Source: Cellulomonas chengniuliangii
GTDB taxonomy: Bacteria > Actinomycetota > Actinomycetes > Actinomycetales > Cellulomonadaceae
Assembly: GCF_024508335.1 (NCBI RefSeq)
Contig: NZ_CP101988.1
Location: 1,116,001-1,180,000 of the forward strand
DNA: 64,000 nt
Reading direction: 5' to 3'
The notes under the pieces are model-generated. The model ran no database searches, was not told the DNA's origin, and was given only the letters and a program-made list of their open reading frames with translations. The position numbers were made by a program, and so were the translations under genes. Within the stretch, counting starts at the first letter, position 1. Each line of letters begins with the position of its first letter. Below are positions 21,838-32,046 of the stretch, one piece after another.

Positions 21838-21872
21838 CCCCTCGTCCAGCCCTCTAGGGCCGAGGGGTTTTT
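21838..21872 (+). terminator. attenuator hairpin upstream of ilvB
   Basis: CCCCTCG (21838-21844) pairs with CGAGGGG (21861-21867), with an inner GCCC-tcta-GGGC stem, followed by TTTTT (21868-21872). CCTCGTCC occurs twice (21821-21828 and 21840-21847), and GGGCGCGC in the leader ORF could pair with GCGCGC near 21831, so competing folds are available. It should terminate when the leader is fully translated and read through when the ribosome stalls. Confidence 0.75.
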
Positions 21873-21954
21873 CTATGCCAGCCGCACGGGCCACCGTGCG
21901 GCGCCACGATCGACCAGCAGCACCCAGCTCCAGCACCGACGCCAGGGAGAAACC

Positions 21955-23829
21955 ATGGTCCAGGGCACCCACCCCGCACCTCAGCGCACGACGGCCGCCA
22001 CGCCCGCCTCGGTGCGCGCCACGGTCGAGCCGCGGCTCGCCAGCGCGCACCAGCCCGTCCAGCAGGGGACGGTCGTGCCGGAGCAGGTGACGGGCGCCCA
22101 GTCGATCGTCCGGTCGCTCGAGGAGGCCGGGGCCGAGGTCGTCTTCGGGATCCCGGGCGGCGCGATCCTGCCGACCTACGACCCCCTGATGGACTCGACC
22201 AAGCTCCGCCACATCCTGGTGCGGCACGAGCAGGGCGCCGGTCATGCCGCGTCGGGCTACGCGCACGCCACGGGACGGGTCGGGGTCTGCATGGCGACGT
22301 CCGGCCCTGGCGCCACCAACCTGGTGACCCCCATCGCCGACGCCAACATGGACTCGATCCCGATGGTGGCGATCACGGGCCAGGTCGGCGCGTCGCTGAT
22401 CGGCACGGACGCGTTCCAGGAGGCCGACATCGTCGGCATCACGCTGCCGATCACCAAGCACAACTTCCTGGTGACCGACCCGGCCGACATCCCGCGGGTC
22501 ATCGCCGAGGCCTTCCACATCGCCTCGACGGGCCGGCCCGGGCCGGTGCTCGTGGACATCGCGAAGTCGGCCATGCAGACCCAGACCACGTTCTCGTGGC
22601 CCCAGGAGCTCGACCTGCCCGGCTACCACCCGGTCACGAAGCCGCACGCCAAGCAGATCCGCGAGGCCGCGCGCCTGCTCGCCACCGCGCGCCGACCGGT
22701 CCTGTACATCGGCGGCGGCGCGATCCGCTCGGGCGCGTCCGCCGAGCTGCGCCAGCTCGTCGACGCCTCGGGCGCCGCGGCCGTGACCACGCTGATGGCC
22801 CGCGGCGCGCTGCCCGACTCGCACCCGCAGCACCTGGGGATGCCCGGCATGCACGGCACCGTCGCGGCTGTCGCCGCCCTGCAGAAGGCCGACCTGGTGG
22901 TCAGCCTGGGCGCGCGGTTCGACGACCGCGTCACCGGCAAGCTGTCGAGCTTCGCGCCGAACGCGACCATCGTGCACGCCGACATCGACCCCGCCGAGAT
23001 CGGCAAGAACCGCGCCGTCGACGTGCCGATCGTCGGGGACCTGCGCGAGGTCATCGCCGACCTGCTGCCCGAGCTCGCCCGCGAGCACACGCAGCACGGC
23101 CGCCCGGACCTGGGCGCCTGGTGGAGCGAGCTCGACAAGCTGCGCGAGACGTTCCCCCTCGGGTACGACGAGCCCAGCGACGGCCACCTCGCCCCGCAGC
23201 ACGTCATCTCGCGCATCGGCGCCATCTCCGGGCCGGACTCGATCTTCGTCGCGGGCGTCGGCCAGCACCAGATGTGGGCCTCGCAGTTCATCCGCTACGA
23301 GCGCCCCAACTCGTGGCTCAACTCGGGCGGCCTGGGCACCATGGGATTCGCGGTGCCCGCCGCCATGGGCGCCAAGGTGGGGGAGCCGGGCCGCACCGTG
23401 TGGGCGATCGACGGCGACGGCTGCTTCCAGATGACCAACCAGGAGCTCGCCACCTGCGCGATCAACGAGATCCCGATCAAGGTCGCGGTCATCAACAACT
23501 CGTCGCTCGGCATGGTGCGCCAGTGGCAGACGCTGTTCTACGAGTCCCGCTACTCGAACACCGACCTGCACACCGGCCACGGCACGCGCCGCATCCCGGA
23601 CTTCGTCAAGCTCGCCGACGCGTACGGCTGCGTCGGCCTGCGCTGCGAGACCCAGGCGGACGTCGACGCCACCATCAAGCGCGCGATGGAGATCAACGAC
23701 CAGCCCGTGGTGGTGGACTTCACTGTCTCGCGGGACTCGATGGTGTGGCCGATGGTGCCGTCCGGGGTCAGCAACGACGACATCCTGTACGCGCGGGGCA
23801 TCACGCCCGCGTGGGACCGGGAGGACTGA
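21955..23829 (+). CDS. ilvB: acetolactate synthase, large (catalytic) subunit IlvB
   Basis: Thiamine-diphosphate enzyme joining two pyruvates, or pyruvate and 2-oxobutyrate, in the first committed step of valine/leucine and isoleucine synthesis. The 624-residue protein shows PYR domain [15 protein letters not shown] with the catalytic Glu in [15 protein letters not shown], the central FAD-binding domain, and the TPP motif [14 protein letters not shown] with [15 protein letters not shown] Thr/Pro/Ala-rich extension of about 40 residues precedes the enzyme core. ATG 21955 lies 83 nt after the attenuator U-run. The next gene, a racemase, starts directly after its stop. Confidence 0.97.
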   Translation: MVQGTHPAPQRTTAATPASVRATVEPRLASAHQPVQQGTVVPEQVTGAQSIVRSLEEAGAEVVFGIPGGAILPTYDPLMDSTKLRHILVRHEQGAGHAASGYAHATGRVGVCMATSGPGATNLVTPIADANMDSIPMVAITGQVGASLIGTDAFQEADIVGITLPITKHNFLVTDPADIPRVIAEAFHIASTGRPGPVLVDIAKSAMQTQTTFSWPQELDLPGYHPVTKPHAKQIREAARLLATARRPVLYIGGGAIRSGASAELRQLVDASGAAAVTTLMARGALPDSHPQHLGMPGMHGTVAAVAALQKADLVVSLGARFDDRVTGKLSSFAPNATIVHADIDPAEIGKNRAVDVPIVGDLREVIADLLPELAREHTQHGRPDLGAWWSELDKLRETFPLGYDEPSDGHLAPQHVISRIGAISGPDSIFVAGVGQHQMWASQFIRYERPNSWLNSGGLGTMGFAVPAAMGAKVGEPGRTVWAIDGDGCFQMTNQELATCAINEIPIKVAVINNSSLGMVRQWQTLFYESRYSNTDLHTGHGTRRIPDFVKLADAYGCVGLRCETQADVDATIKRAMEINDQPVVVDFTVSRDSMVWPMVPSGVSNDDILYARGITPAWDRED

Positions 23830-24557
23830 GTGCGACGGATCGGGCTCCTCGGCGGCACGTCCTGGCAGTCGTCGGCGCACTACTACGCCCAGCTCAACGA
23901 GGGCGCCCAGGCCCGCCTGGGCGGACTGCACTCGGCCGACCTGGTGCTGCGCTCCGTGGAGTTCGCCGAGATCGAGGCGCTGCAGCGCGCCGGCGACTGG
24001 GCGGCGCTCGGTGAGCGGTACGAGCGCGAGGCCGAGCAGCTGCGGGCGGCCGGCGCCGAGCTGGTGGGCATCCTGGCGAACACGATGCACCTGCTCCACG
24101 ACCATGTCGCGCGCGGCTCGGGGCTGCCGGTCGTGCACGTGGTCGACGTGGTCGCGGACGCGGTCGAGGCCCTGGGCGTCGAGCGCGTGGGGGTGCTCGG
24201 CACCCGCTTCACGATGGCCTCGGACCTCTACCCCGCCCGCCTCGCCGCCCGCGGCGTGGAGACGCTCATGCCCACGGGCGCCGACGCCGCCGAGGTCGAC
24301 CGGGTGATCTACGAGGAGCTCGCGCTCGGCCAGGTGCTCGACTCCTCCCGCGCGGCCTACGTCGCGATCATCGGCCGGCTCGTGGAGCAGGGCGCGCAGG
24401 CGATCGTCCTCGGGTGCACCGAGCTGTCGATGCTCATCTCGCCCGACGACCCCGCGCACAGCCCCGTGCCCGTGCTCGACAGCACGGCCCTGCACGTCCA
24501 CGCCCTCCTCGACGCGGCCCTCGCGCCGCAGGCCTCGTCCCTGGAAGAAGGTGCAGC

Positions 24558-24561
<4 letters not shown>
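23830..24561 (+). CDS. aspartate/glutamate racemase family protein (YgeA-like)
   Basis: A 243-residue protein collinear with E. coli YgeA, a cofactor-independent amino-acid racemase (RIGLLGGTSWQSSAHYYAQL; RLGGLHSADLVLRSVEF; EELALGQ). The second catalytic Cys is kept as Cys196 (VLGCTELSML). At the first catalytic position, where YgeA has Thr83 in CTNTMH, this protein has Ala83 (ILANTMH), so activity may be altered or lost. It sits between ilvB and ilvN: GTG 23830 follows the ilvB stop with no gap, and its stop overlaps ilvN by 4 nt. Its role in the operon is unknown. Confidence 0.85.
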
Positions 24562-26170
<1,609 letters not shown>

Positions 26171-26178
26171 CCTGCGGT

Positions 26179-26220
26179 CGACAGCCCGGGACCCGTCCGT
26201 CGACGGGGCCCGGGCTGTCG
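26179..26220 (+). terminator. terminator hairpin after ilvC
   Basis: CGACAGCCCGGG and CCCGGGCTGTCG enclose CCCGTC-cgtc-GACGGG, giving an 18-bp stem with one mismatch and a 4-nt loop. No U-run. It closes the ilvBNC transcription unit. Confidence 0.7.
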
Positions 26221-26293
26221 CGCTTCCCGCGTGCGTCGCGCGTGTGACCTGCGAGACTCGACCGCCACCCACACTCATCCCCAGGAGGGCGAG

Positions 26294-26866
26294 ATGACCT
26301 CGACCGACCACCGCCTCCCCGACGAGGGCGCCCTCGCCCAGTTCTGGGAGATCGCCCGGGTCCGCGCCGGCATCGACCGCATCGGGGTGGTGGTGGGCGC
26401 CTCGGCGCTCGGCGCCGTCGTCCCGCCGGCCTGGTCCTTCGGGGACTCGCCCGCGCTGGCGGACGCACTGCTCGACCTGGTGCTGTCCGGCGAGAAGCGC
26501 GCCACCGCCACGGCGCTCTGGGAGTTCGAGGTGGGCGACGAGCCGCGGCCCAACGCCGGGGACCTGTCGATCGTGCTGGACGGCGCGGGGCGGCCGCGCG
26601 CGCTGATCCGCACCACGGCGGTGCGGGTCGAGCGGTTCTGCGACGTCGACGCGGAGTTCGCGGCCGCCGAGGGCGAGGACGACGGGTCTCTCGAGTCGTG
26701 GCGCCGCGAGCACGAGGCCTACTGGCGCCGGCTCGCGCAGACGGAGGGCGGCCAGCCCTTCTCTGCCGAGATGCCGGTGCTGCTCGAGGAGTTCGAGGTC
26801 CTGTACCGCCAGGCGGCCGTTCCGGAAAATGAGATGCAGGTCCCGACTCGTGAGACAGAGCGGTAG
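26294..26866 (+). CDS. ASCH-domain protein
   Basis: A 190-residue protein with an ASCH (RNA-binding-like) domain. The hallmark segment is VLSGEKRATATALWEFE, followed by GDLSIVLDGAGRPRALIRTT and a Glu/Tyr-rich helix (WRREHEAYWRRL). ASCH proteins resemble PUA domains and are suspected RNA binders or amidohydrolases; no exact role is known here. ATG 26294 has an AGGAGG ribosome site 6 nt upstream. It lies between ilvC and leuB but has its own 5' region and is probably not part of the amino-acid pathway. Confidence 0.8.
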   Translation: MTSTDHRLPDEGALAQFWEIARVRAGIDRIGVVVGASALGAVVPPAWSFGDSPALADALLDLVLSGEKRATATALWEFEVGDEPRPNAGDLSIVLDGAGRPRALIRTTAVRVERFCDVDAEFAAAEGEDDGSLESWRREHEAYWRRLAQTEGGQPFSAEMPVLLEEFEVLYRQAAVPENEMQVPTRETER

Positions 26867-26875
26867 CCTGCACCC

Positions 26876-27943
26876 ATGGTCGAGAACAACGCAGCACGGG
26901 ATGTCCGCCTCGCAGTCGTGGCGGGCGACGGGATCGGCACCGAGGTCGTCGAGCAGGGCCTGCTGGCCCTCGAGGCGGCCCTGACCGGCACGGACGTGCG
27001 CGTCAGCACCACGGACTTCGACCTCGGCGCCCGGCGCTGGCACACCACGGGGGAGACCCTCACCGACACGGACCTCGACGCGATCCGCGCCCATGACGCC
27101 ATCCTGCTGGGCGCCATCGGCGACCCGACGGTGCCGTCCGGGGTGCTCGAGCGGGGCCTGCTGCTCAAGCTGCGCTTCGCGCTCGACCACTACGTCAACC
27201 TGCGGCCCAGCCGCCTGTACCCCGGCGTGGCGTCACCGCTCGGTAACCCGGGCGACATCGACTTCGTGGTCGTCCGCGAGGGCACCGAGGGCCCCTACGT
27301 CGGCAACGGCGGGGCGATCCGGGTGGGCACCCCCGCCGAGGTCGCCAACGAGGTCAGCGTCAACACCGCCTTCGGCGTCGAGCGCGTGGTCCGCGACGCC
27401 TTCGCCCGGGCCGCGGCCCGCCCCCGCAAGAAGCTCACGCTCGTGCACAAGCACAACGTGCTGGTGCACGCCGGGCACCTGTGGCGCCGCACGGTCGAGG
27501 CCGTCAACGCGGAGTTCCCCGACGTCACGGTGGACTACCTGCACGTCGACGCCGCCACGATCTTCATGGTCACCAACCCGTCGCGGTTCGACGTGATCGT
27601 CACCGACAACCTGTTCGGCGACATCATCACCGACCTCGCCGCCGCGATCACCGGCGGCATCGGGCTCGCGGCCTCGGCCAACATCAACCCCGAGCGCACC
27701 ACCCCGAGCATGTTCGAGCCGGTGCACGGCTCCGCCCCGGACATCGCTGGCCAGGGCAAGGCCGACCCGACGGCCACGGTGCTGTCCGTCGCGATGCTGC
27801 TGGACCACCTGGGCCTGCCCGACGCGTCCGCGACGGTCGAGGCCGCGGTCGCGGCCGACATCGCCGAGCGCGCGTCGCTCGGCGGGCGAGTACGGTCGAC
27901 GGCCGAGGTGGGCAAGGACCTGGCCGACCGCATCGCCGGCTGA
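26876..27943 (+). CDS. leuB: 3-isopropylmalate dehydrogenase LeuB
   Basis: NAD-dependent oxidative decarboxylation of 3-isopropylmalate in leucine synthesis; with CimA present it may also act on methylmalate towards 2-oxobutyrate. The 355-residue protein has [12 protein letters not shown] near the start, [29 protein letters not shown], and the metal-binding [23 protein letters not shown] (26864-26869) ends 6 nt before ATG 26876 and overlaps the stop of the ASCH gene, indicating a leaderless transcript. Confidence 0.96.
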   Translation: MVENNAARDVRLAVVAGDGIGTEVVEQGLLALEAALTGTDVRVSTTDFDLGARRWHTTGETLTDTDLDAIRAHDAILLGAIGDPTVPSGVLERGLLLKLRFALDHYVNLRPSRLYPGVASPLGNPGDIDFVVVREGTEGPYVGNGGAIRVGTPAEVANEVSVNTAFGVERVVRDAFARAAARPRKKLTLVHKHNVLVHAGHLWRRTVEAVNAEFPDVTVDYLHVDAATIFMVTNPSRFDVIVTDNLFGDIITDLAAAITGGIGLAASANINPERTTPSMFEPVHGSAPDIAGQGKADPTATVLSVAMLLDHLGLPDASATVEAAVAADIAERASLGGRVRSTAEVGKDLADRIAG

Positions 27944-28012
27944 CCGCGCACCTGTCACCACGGCCGTCCTCACCCGGTAACGTCAGAGCAGAACCTGGTG
28001 AAAGGCCAAACC

Positions 28013-29119
28013 ATGAGCACGACGTCCCCCACCTCCCTCGCCAACTTCGAGATCCGCCCCACTGCCACGCCCACCTCGGACGAGGACCGCGCCGCAGCGC
28101 TCGCCGCGCCCCGGTTCGGCACGGCGTTCACCGACCACATGGCCCGGATCTCCTGGACTGCCGAGCAGGGGTGGCACGACCGGCGCGTCGAGGCGTACGG
28201 GCCGCTGCGGCTCGACCCCGCCACGGCCGTGCTGCACTACGCCCAGGAGATCTTCGAGGGCTTGAAGGCCTACCGGCACGCGGACGGCTCGGTGTGGACC
28301 TTCCGGCCCGAGGCGAACGCCCAGCGGTTCGCCCGCTCGGCGCACCGCCTGGCGCTGCCGGTGCTGTCCGAGCAGGACTTCCTCGACTCGCTGGCCGCAC
28401 TGGTCGCCACCGACTCCGCGTGGATCCCGACGGGCGAGGAGACGAGCCTGTACCTGCGGCCGTTCATGTACGCGTCCGAGGTGTTCCTCGGGGTGCGGCC
28501 CTCGGCCGCGGCCGAGTACCTGGTCATCGCGTCGCCCGTGGGCCCGTACTTCGCCAGCGGCGTGCGGCCCGTGTCCATCTGGGTGGCCGAGGACTACCAC
28601 CGCGCCGGCGCGGGGGGCACTGGCGCCGCCAAGTGCGGCGGCAACTACGCCGCGAGCCTGCTGCCCCAGCAGGAGGCGCAGGCCCTGGGCTTCGACCAGG
28701 TGTGCTTCCTCGACTCGTCGACGAACACGCTCGTCGAGGAACTCGGTGGCATGAACGTGTTCGTCGTCCACGCCGACGGCAGCGTGTCGACCCCCGAGCT
28801 GTCCGGCTCGATCCTCGAGGGCGTCACGCGCTCGTCCATCCTGCAGCTCGTGCGGGACGCCGGGCACGAGGTGCGCGAGCGCCCGATCCCGCTCGCCGAG
28901 CTCCGCGCCGGCCTCGAGGACGGCTCGGTGACCGAGGTGTTCGCCTGCGGCACCGCCGCTGTGGTGACCCCCATCGGACGCCTCGGCGGGGTGGGGTTCG
29001 ACCTCACCGTGGCCGACGGGGAGGCAGGGCCGGTGACGTCGAGCATCCGCGCCGAGCTCACCGACATCCAGTACGGGCGCGCGGCCGACCGGCATGGCTG
29101 GCTGCACCGCCTGCTCTGA
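28013..29119 (+). CDS. ilvE: branched-chain amino acid aminotransferase IlvE
   Basis: PLP enzyme that makes the last step to Val, Leu and Ile from their keto acids. The 368-residue protein is of fold type IV; the PLP Lys is Lys207 in GGTGAAKCGGNYAAS. Other family marks are HYAQEIFEGLKAYRHADG and STNTLVEELGGMNVF. ATG 28013 has AAAGG 8 nt upstream; an in-frame GTG at 27998 is less likely. TAACGT near 27978 could be its -10. A strong hairpin follows the gene, so it is probably a single-gene unit. Confidence 0.95.
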   Translation: MSTTSPTSLANFEIRPTATPTSDEDRAAALAAPRFGTAFTDHMARISWTAEQGWHDRRVEAYGPLRLDPATAVLHYAQEIFEGLKAYRHADGSVWTFRPEANAQRFARSAHRLALPVLSEQDFLDSLAALVATDSAWIPTGEETSLYLRPFMYASEVFLGVRPSAAAEYLVIASPVGPYFASGVRPVSIWVAEDYHRAGAGGTGAAKCGGNYAASLLPQQEAQALGFDQVCFLDSSTNTLVEELGGMNVFVVHADGSVSTPELSGSILEGVTRSSILQLVRDAGHEVRERPIPLAELRAGLEDGSVTEVFACGTAAVVTPIGRLGGVGFDLTVADGEAGPVTSSIRAELTDIQYGRAADRHGWLHRLL

Positions 29120-29137
29120 GACGCCGTTTCGCGTGAG

Positions 29138-29174
29138 GCTCGGGGCCGCCGACGACTCGTCGGCGGCCCCGAGC
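29138..29174 (+). terminator. terminator hairpin after ilvE
   Basis: A nearly continuous perfect inverted repeat (arms of about 18 nt, GCTCGGGGCCGCCGAC / GTCGGCGGCCCCGAGC in the core) begins 19 nt after the ilvE stop. It separates ilvE from the cimA leader. Confidence 0.7.
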
Positions 29175-29216
29175 GCGCGCGGCAGCGTTTCGGGCCCGCT
29201 GCCGGGGCCGGTGTGG

Positions 29217-29222
29217 CAAGAT
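29217..29222 (+). promoter_or_regulatory. -10 element of the cimA leader transcript
   Basis: CAAGAT keeps the A2 and T6 positions and ends 7 nt before GTG 29230, the same spacing as at the ilvB leader. No good -35 is seen. Confidence 0.45.
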
Positions 29223-29229
29223 GGCGCCC

Positions 29230-29268
29230 GTGACACCTCACGCCTCGTACCGCCGCGCCATCGCGTAG
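29230..29268 (+). CDS. short leader ORF upstream of cimA
   Basis: A 12-residue frame, MTPHASYRRAIA, placed like a leaderless leader peptide. ATG 29221 in the same frame would add MAP. Unlike the ilvB leader it has no run of branched-chain codons: one Ile codon, no Val and no Leu. Its stop codon abuts a 9-10 bp hairpin (29268-29293), and an intrinsic terminator follows at 29297-29323. It may be a sensor ORF, but how it would sense anything is unknown. Confidence 0.5.
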   Translation: MTPHASYRRAIA

Positions 29269-29293
29269 CGCGTCTGCCCACCCGCAGACGCGC
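29268..29293 (+). promoter_or_regulatory. leader hairpin 1 upstream of cimA
   Basis: GCGCGTCTGC / GCAGACGCGC, 10-bp stem with loop ccaccc. A ribosome at the leader stop codon would cover its 5' arm. The C-rich loop could pair with the G-run of the following terminator, offering an alternative fold. Confidence 0.5.
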
Positions 29294-29296
29294 CAA

Positions 29297-29323
29297 CCTC
29301 CCGCACCTTCGGGGGGTTTTTTT
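29297..29323 (+). terminator. attenuator-type terminator upstream of cimA
   Basis: CCTCCCG-cacctt-CGGGGGG (7-bp stem with one G-U pair) is followed by seven T (29317-29323). It lies 135 nt before the cimA start, inside the leader, so it can only act as an attenuator or as a second terminator for ilvE. Confidence 0.75.
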
Positions 29324-29457
29324 GTTGTCGCGCACCATCCCGCGCGCGACCGCCACGCACCATCCTGGAGTGACGCACCGTCCCGGGAGCGACGCGCGGG
29401 CCTGACCACCAGGTCCGCACGCGCCGCCACCCGCCACTCGCCTGGAGAGAGACCACC

Positions 29458-31089
29458 GTGAGCAGCTTCACCACCGGCCCCGGCCTCCCGTTCCACGTCT
29501 ACGACACGACGCTGCGCGACGGCGCCCAGCAGGAGGGCATGAACCTCTCCGTCGCCGACAAGCTGGCGATCGCCCCCCTGCTCGACGAGCTGGGCGTGGG
29601 CTTCATCGAGGGCGGCTGGCCCGGCGCCATTCCCAAGGACACCGAGTTCTTCGCTCGCGCCGCCAAGGAGCTGACGCTCCGCAACGCCGTGCTGGCCGCT
29701 TTCGGCGCCACCCGCAAGGCGGGCGCCGAGGCGTGGCAGGACCCCCAGGTGAGGGCCCTGCTCGACTCGGAGGCCCCGGTGGTCACCCTCGTCGCGAAGA
29801 GCGACCTGCGGCACGCCGAGCGGGCCCTGCGCACCACGGGCGCCGAGAACCTGGCGATGATCACGGACACGGTCGCGTTCCTCGCGCGTGAGGGGCGGCG
29901 CGTCGTCATCGACGCGGAGCACTTCTTCGACGGGTACCGGGACGACCCGGCCTACTCGCTGTCCGCGGTGCTGGCCGCGTTCGAGGCGGGCGCGGAGGTG
30001 GTCGCGCTGTGCGACACGAACGGCGGCATGCTTCCCGACTGGGTCGGCCAGATCGTCACCGAGGTGCGCGCCGCCGTCGGGCCGGACGCCATCCTGGGCA
30101 TCCACGCGCACAACGACTCCGGCTGCGCGGTGGCGAACTCGCTCGCGGCCGTGGACGCCGGGTGCACCCACGTCCAGGGCACGGTCAACGGGTATGGCGA
30201 GCGGACCGGCAACGCCGACCTGTTGGCCGTGGTCGCGAACCTCGAGCTCAAGGGCGGGCGGCAGCTGCTCGCCACCGACGGCCCTGAGGCCGGCGGGCTG
30301 CGGGAGATGACCCGCATCGCGCACGCCATCAGCGAGATCACCAACATCGCGCCGTTCGCCCGGCAGCCGTACGTCGGCGCCAGCGCGTTCGCGCACAAGG
30401 CCGGGATCCACGCCAGCGCGATCAAGGTCGACCCCGATCTGTACCAGCACATCGACCCCGTCGCCGTCGGCAACGACATGCGGATGCTGATCTCCGACAT
30501 GGCGGGCCGCGCCACCATCGAGCTGAAGGGCCGCGAGCTCGGCTTCGACCTCGCCGGGCAGGCCGAGGTGCTGACCCGGGTGACCCACCGCGTCAAGGAG
30601 GCCGAGGCGAACGGGTACACCTTCGACGCCGCCGACGCGTCGTTCGAGCTGCTGCTCGTCGAGGAGCTCGAGGGCGCCCGCCCGGGGTACTTCCAGGTCG
30701 AGAGCTGGCGAGCAATCGTGGAGCGCGCGGGCAGCCGCGGCACGCCCGCGACGGCCGAGGCCACGGTGAAGATCCGGGCCGGCGGCGAGCGCATCGTCAG
30801 CACAGGGGAGGGGAACGGCCCCGTGAACGCGCTCGACCAGGCGCTCCGCCAGGCCCTGGTGCGGGCCTACCCGGAGCTCGAGGCCTTCCAGCTCATCGAC
30901 TTCAAGGTGCGCATCCTCGACGCCATGCACGGCACCGACGCGGTGACCCGCGTGCTCATCGAGACCACCGACGGGCAGACGTCGTGGAGCACGGTGGGCG
31001 TGGGGCCCAACGTCATCGAGGCGTCGTGGGAGGCCCTGACGGACTCGGCGATCTGGGGCCTTCGGCACCACGGGGTCGCCCCGCGCTGA
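29458..31089 (+). CDS. cimA: citramalate synthase CimA
   Basis: Condenses pyruvate and acetyl-CoA to (R)-citramalate, a threonine-independent entry to isoleucine; LeuCD and LeuB complete the path to 2-oxobutyrate. The 543-residue protein has VYDTTLRDGAQQEGMNLS, then FIEGGWPGAIPKDTEFF, which is diagnostic of the CimA branch rather than LeuA, metal ligands in GIHAHNDSGCAVANSL, and a C-terminal LeuA-type allosteric domain (GNGPVNALDQALRQAL). GTG 29458 has ggagagag upstream. It lies behind its own leader and terminator. Confidence 0.9.
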   Translation: MSSFTTGPGLPFHVYDTTLRDGAQQEGMNLSVADKLAIAPLLDELGVGFIEGGWPGAIPKDTEFFARAAKELTLRNAVLAAFGATRKAGAEAWQDPQVRALLDSEAPVVTLVAKSDLRHAERALRTTGAENLAMITDTVAFLAREGRRVVIDAEHFFDGYRDDPAYSLSAVLAAFEAGAEVVALCDTNGGMLPDWVGQIVTEVRAAVGPDAILGIHAHNDSGCAVANSLAAVDAGCTHVQGTVNGYGERTGNADLLAVVANLELKGGRQLLATDGPEAGGLREMTRIAHAISEITNIAPFARQPYVGASAFAHKAGIHASAIKVDPDLYQHIDPVAVGNDMRMLISDMAGRATIELKGRELGFDLAGQAEVLTRVTHRVKEAEANGYTFDAADASFELLLVEELEGARPGYFQVESWRAIVERAGSRGTPATAEATVKIRAGGERIVSTGEGNGPVNALDQALRQALVRAYPELEAFQLIDFKVRILDAMHGTDAVTRVLIETTDGQTSWSTVGVGPNVIEASWEALTDSAIWGLRHHGVAPR

Positions 31090-31158
31090 GCGCCTCGGCT
31101 CGACCGGCCCGGCGAGGAGTCCTAGGGTCGAAGAGCCCTTCGAGGCAGGGAGCCCCCG

Positions 31159-32004
31159 GTGTCCGCGAACGTCCCCGAGCCGCACGCGCTGGCTGACGGC
31201 GACGCCCCGGCGGTCACGCGCCGTTCCGCACGGCGGTGGCGCTGGGTGGTCGCGGTGCTGGTCCTGCTGGTCGGGGCCGTGCTGGTGGTGCAGGCCTGGG
31301 GCGCCGGGGACGGTGGAGCGCCCCCGGGCGTGAGCGACTCGGGCGCGGGACTGGTGAGCCCGGCGCCCTCGGCCCCGCCGACGGCGCCGAGTTTCGACGC
31401 GGCGGACCTGGGTGCGCTCTTCGTGACCGCGAGCGACCTCGAGGACGCGGCGCCGGCCGCGGCCGACGGGATCGAGGCCCTCACTTTGGGCGACGACGCG
31501 GCCTGGGGCCTCAAGCCAGGGACGTCGGTGTCGCCGCCCGAGTGCCTCGTGGCGGCCACGGTCGTCGCCGAGCCGCCGGTCGAGTACGCGATGCGCGCGT
31601 GGGGGAACGCGGAGGTGACGTTCGAGCAGCAGGTGACGTTGCTGGCGTCCACCGACGCCGCCGAGGACGCCTTCCGCACCCTGGTCACAGTCGTCGACGC
31701 CTGCCCCGAGTACAGCCTGCTCGGGCCCGAGGGCGAGTCAGCGCAGGTGAGCACGTCGCCGGCGATCGAGGACCAGGGGTACTTCCCCTCGCTCGCGCAG
31801 CACGCCGAGGTGGCCCGCCCCGACGCGAGCACGCAGGCCCAGGTGCGGGGCCACCTGCTGGTGGGCAACGCCATCCTCACCTGGACCGCGAGCACACCCG
31901 CTGACGGCGACGCCGACCAGGCGCGCGAGCGGCTCGGCGCCGAGGCCACGCTCGACGCCATGGTGCAGGCGCGGGCACGGGCGGCCGCGGTCGCCCTGCC
32001 GTGA
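31159..32004 (+). CDS. membrane-anchored extracytoplasmic protein, PknH-sensor-like
   Basis: A 281-residue protein with a basic N-terminal tail, one membrane helix (about residues 29-47) and a Pro/Ala/Ser linker before a globular extracellular domain from about residue 78. The domain has two Cys (129 and 182), likely a disulfide, and resembles the extracellular sensor domains attached to PknH-type kinases and related lipoproteins. No kinase domain is present. The start GTG 31159 follows a gcagggagc ribosome-like stretch. The family call is tentative and the ligand unknown. Confidence 0.6.
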   Translation: MSANVPEPHALADGDAPAVTRRSARRWRWVVAVLVLLVGAVLVVQAWGAGDGGAPPGVSDSGAGLVSPAPSAPPTAPSFDAADLGALFVTASDLEDAAPAAADGIEALTLGDDAAWGLKPGTSVSPPECLVAATVVAEPPVEYAMRAWGNAEVTFEQQVTLLASTDAAEDAFRTLVTVVDACPEYSLLGPEGESAQVSTSPAIEDQGYFPSLAQHAEVARPDASTQAQVRGHLLVGNAILTWTASTPADGDADQARERLGAEATLDAMVQARARAAAVALP

Positions 32005-32046
32005 GGGCAGGGCGGCCTCGCCGGGGGCGAGCCGTAGGCTGAGGCC

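Noticed and set aside
21636-21954. T-box riboswitch before ilvB
   Set aside because: No T-box consensus (TGGNACCGCG) or specifier stem is seen; a leader peptide with I/L/V codons and a terminator explains the region.
29458-31089. leuA (2-isopropylmalate synthase) as the gene behind the second leader
   Set aside because: FIEGGWPGAIPKDTEFF and the overall N-terminus match citramalate synthase; LeuA proteins lack this motif.
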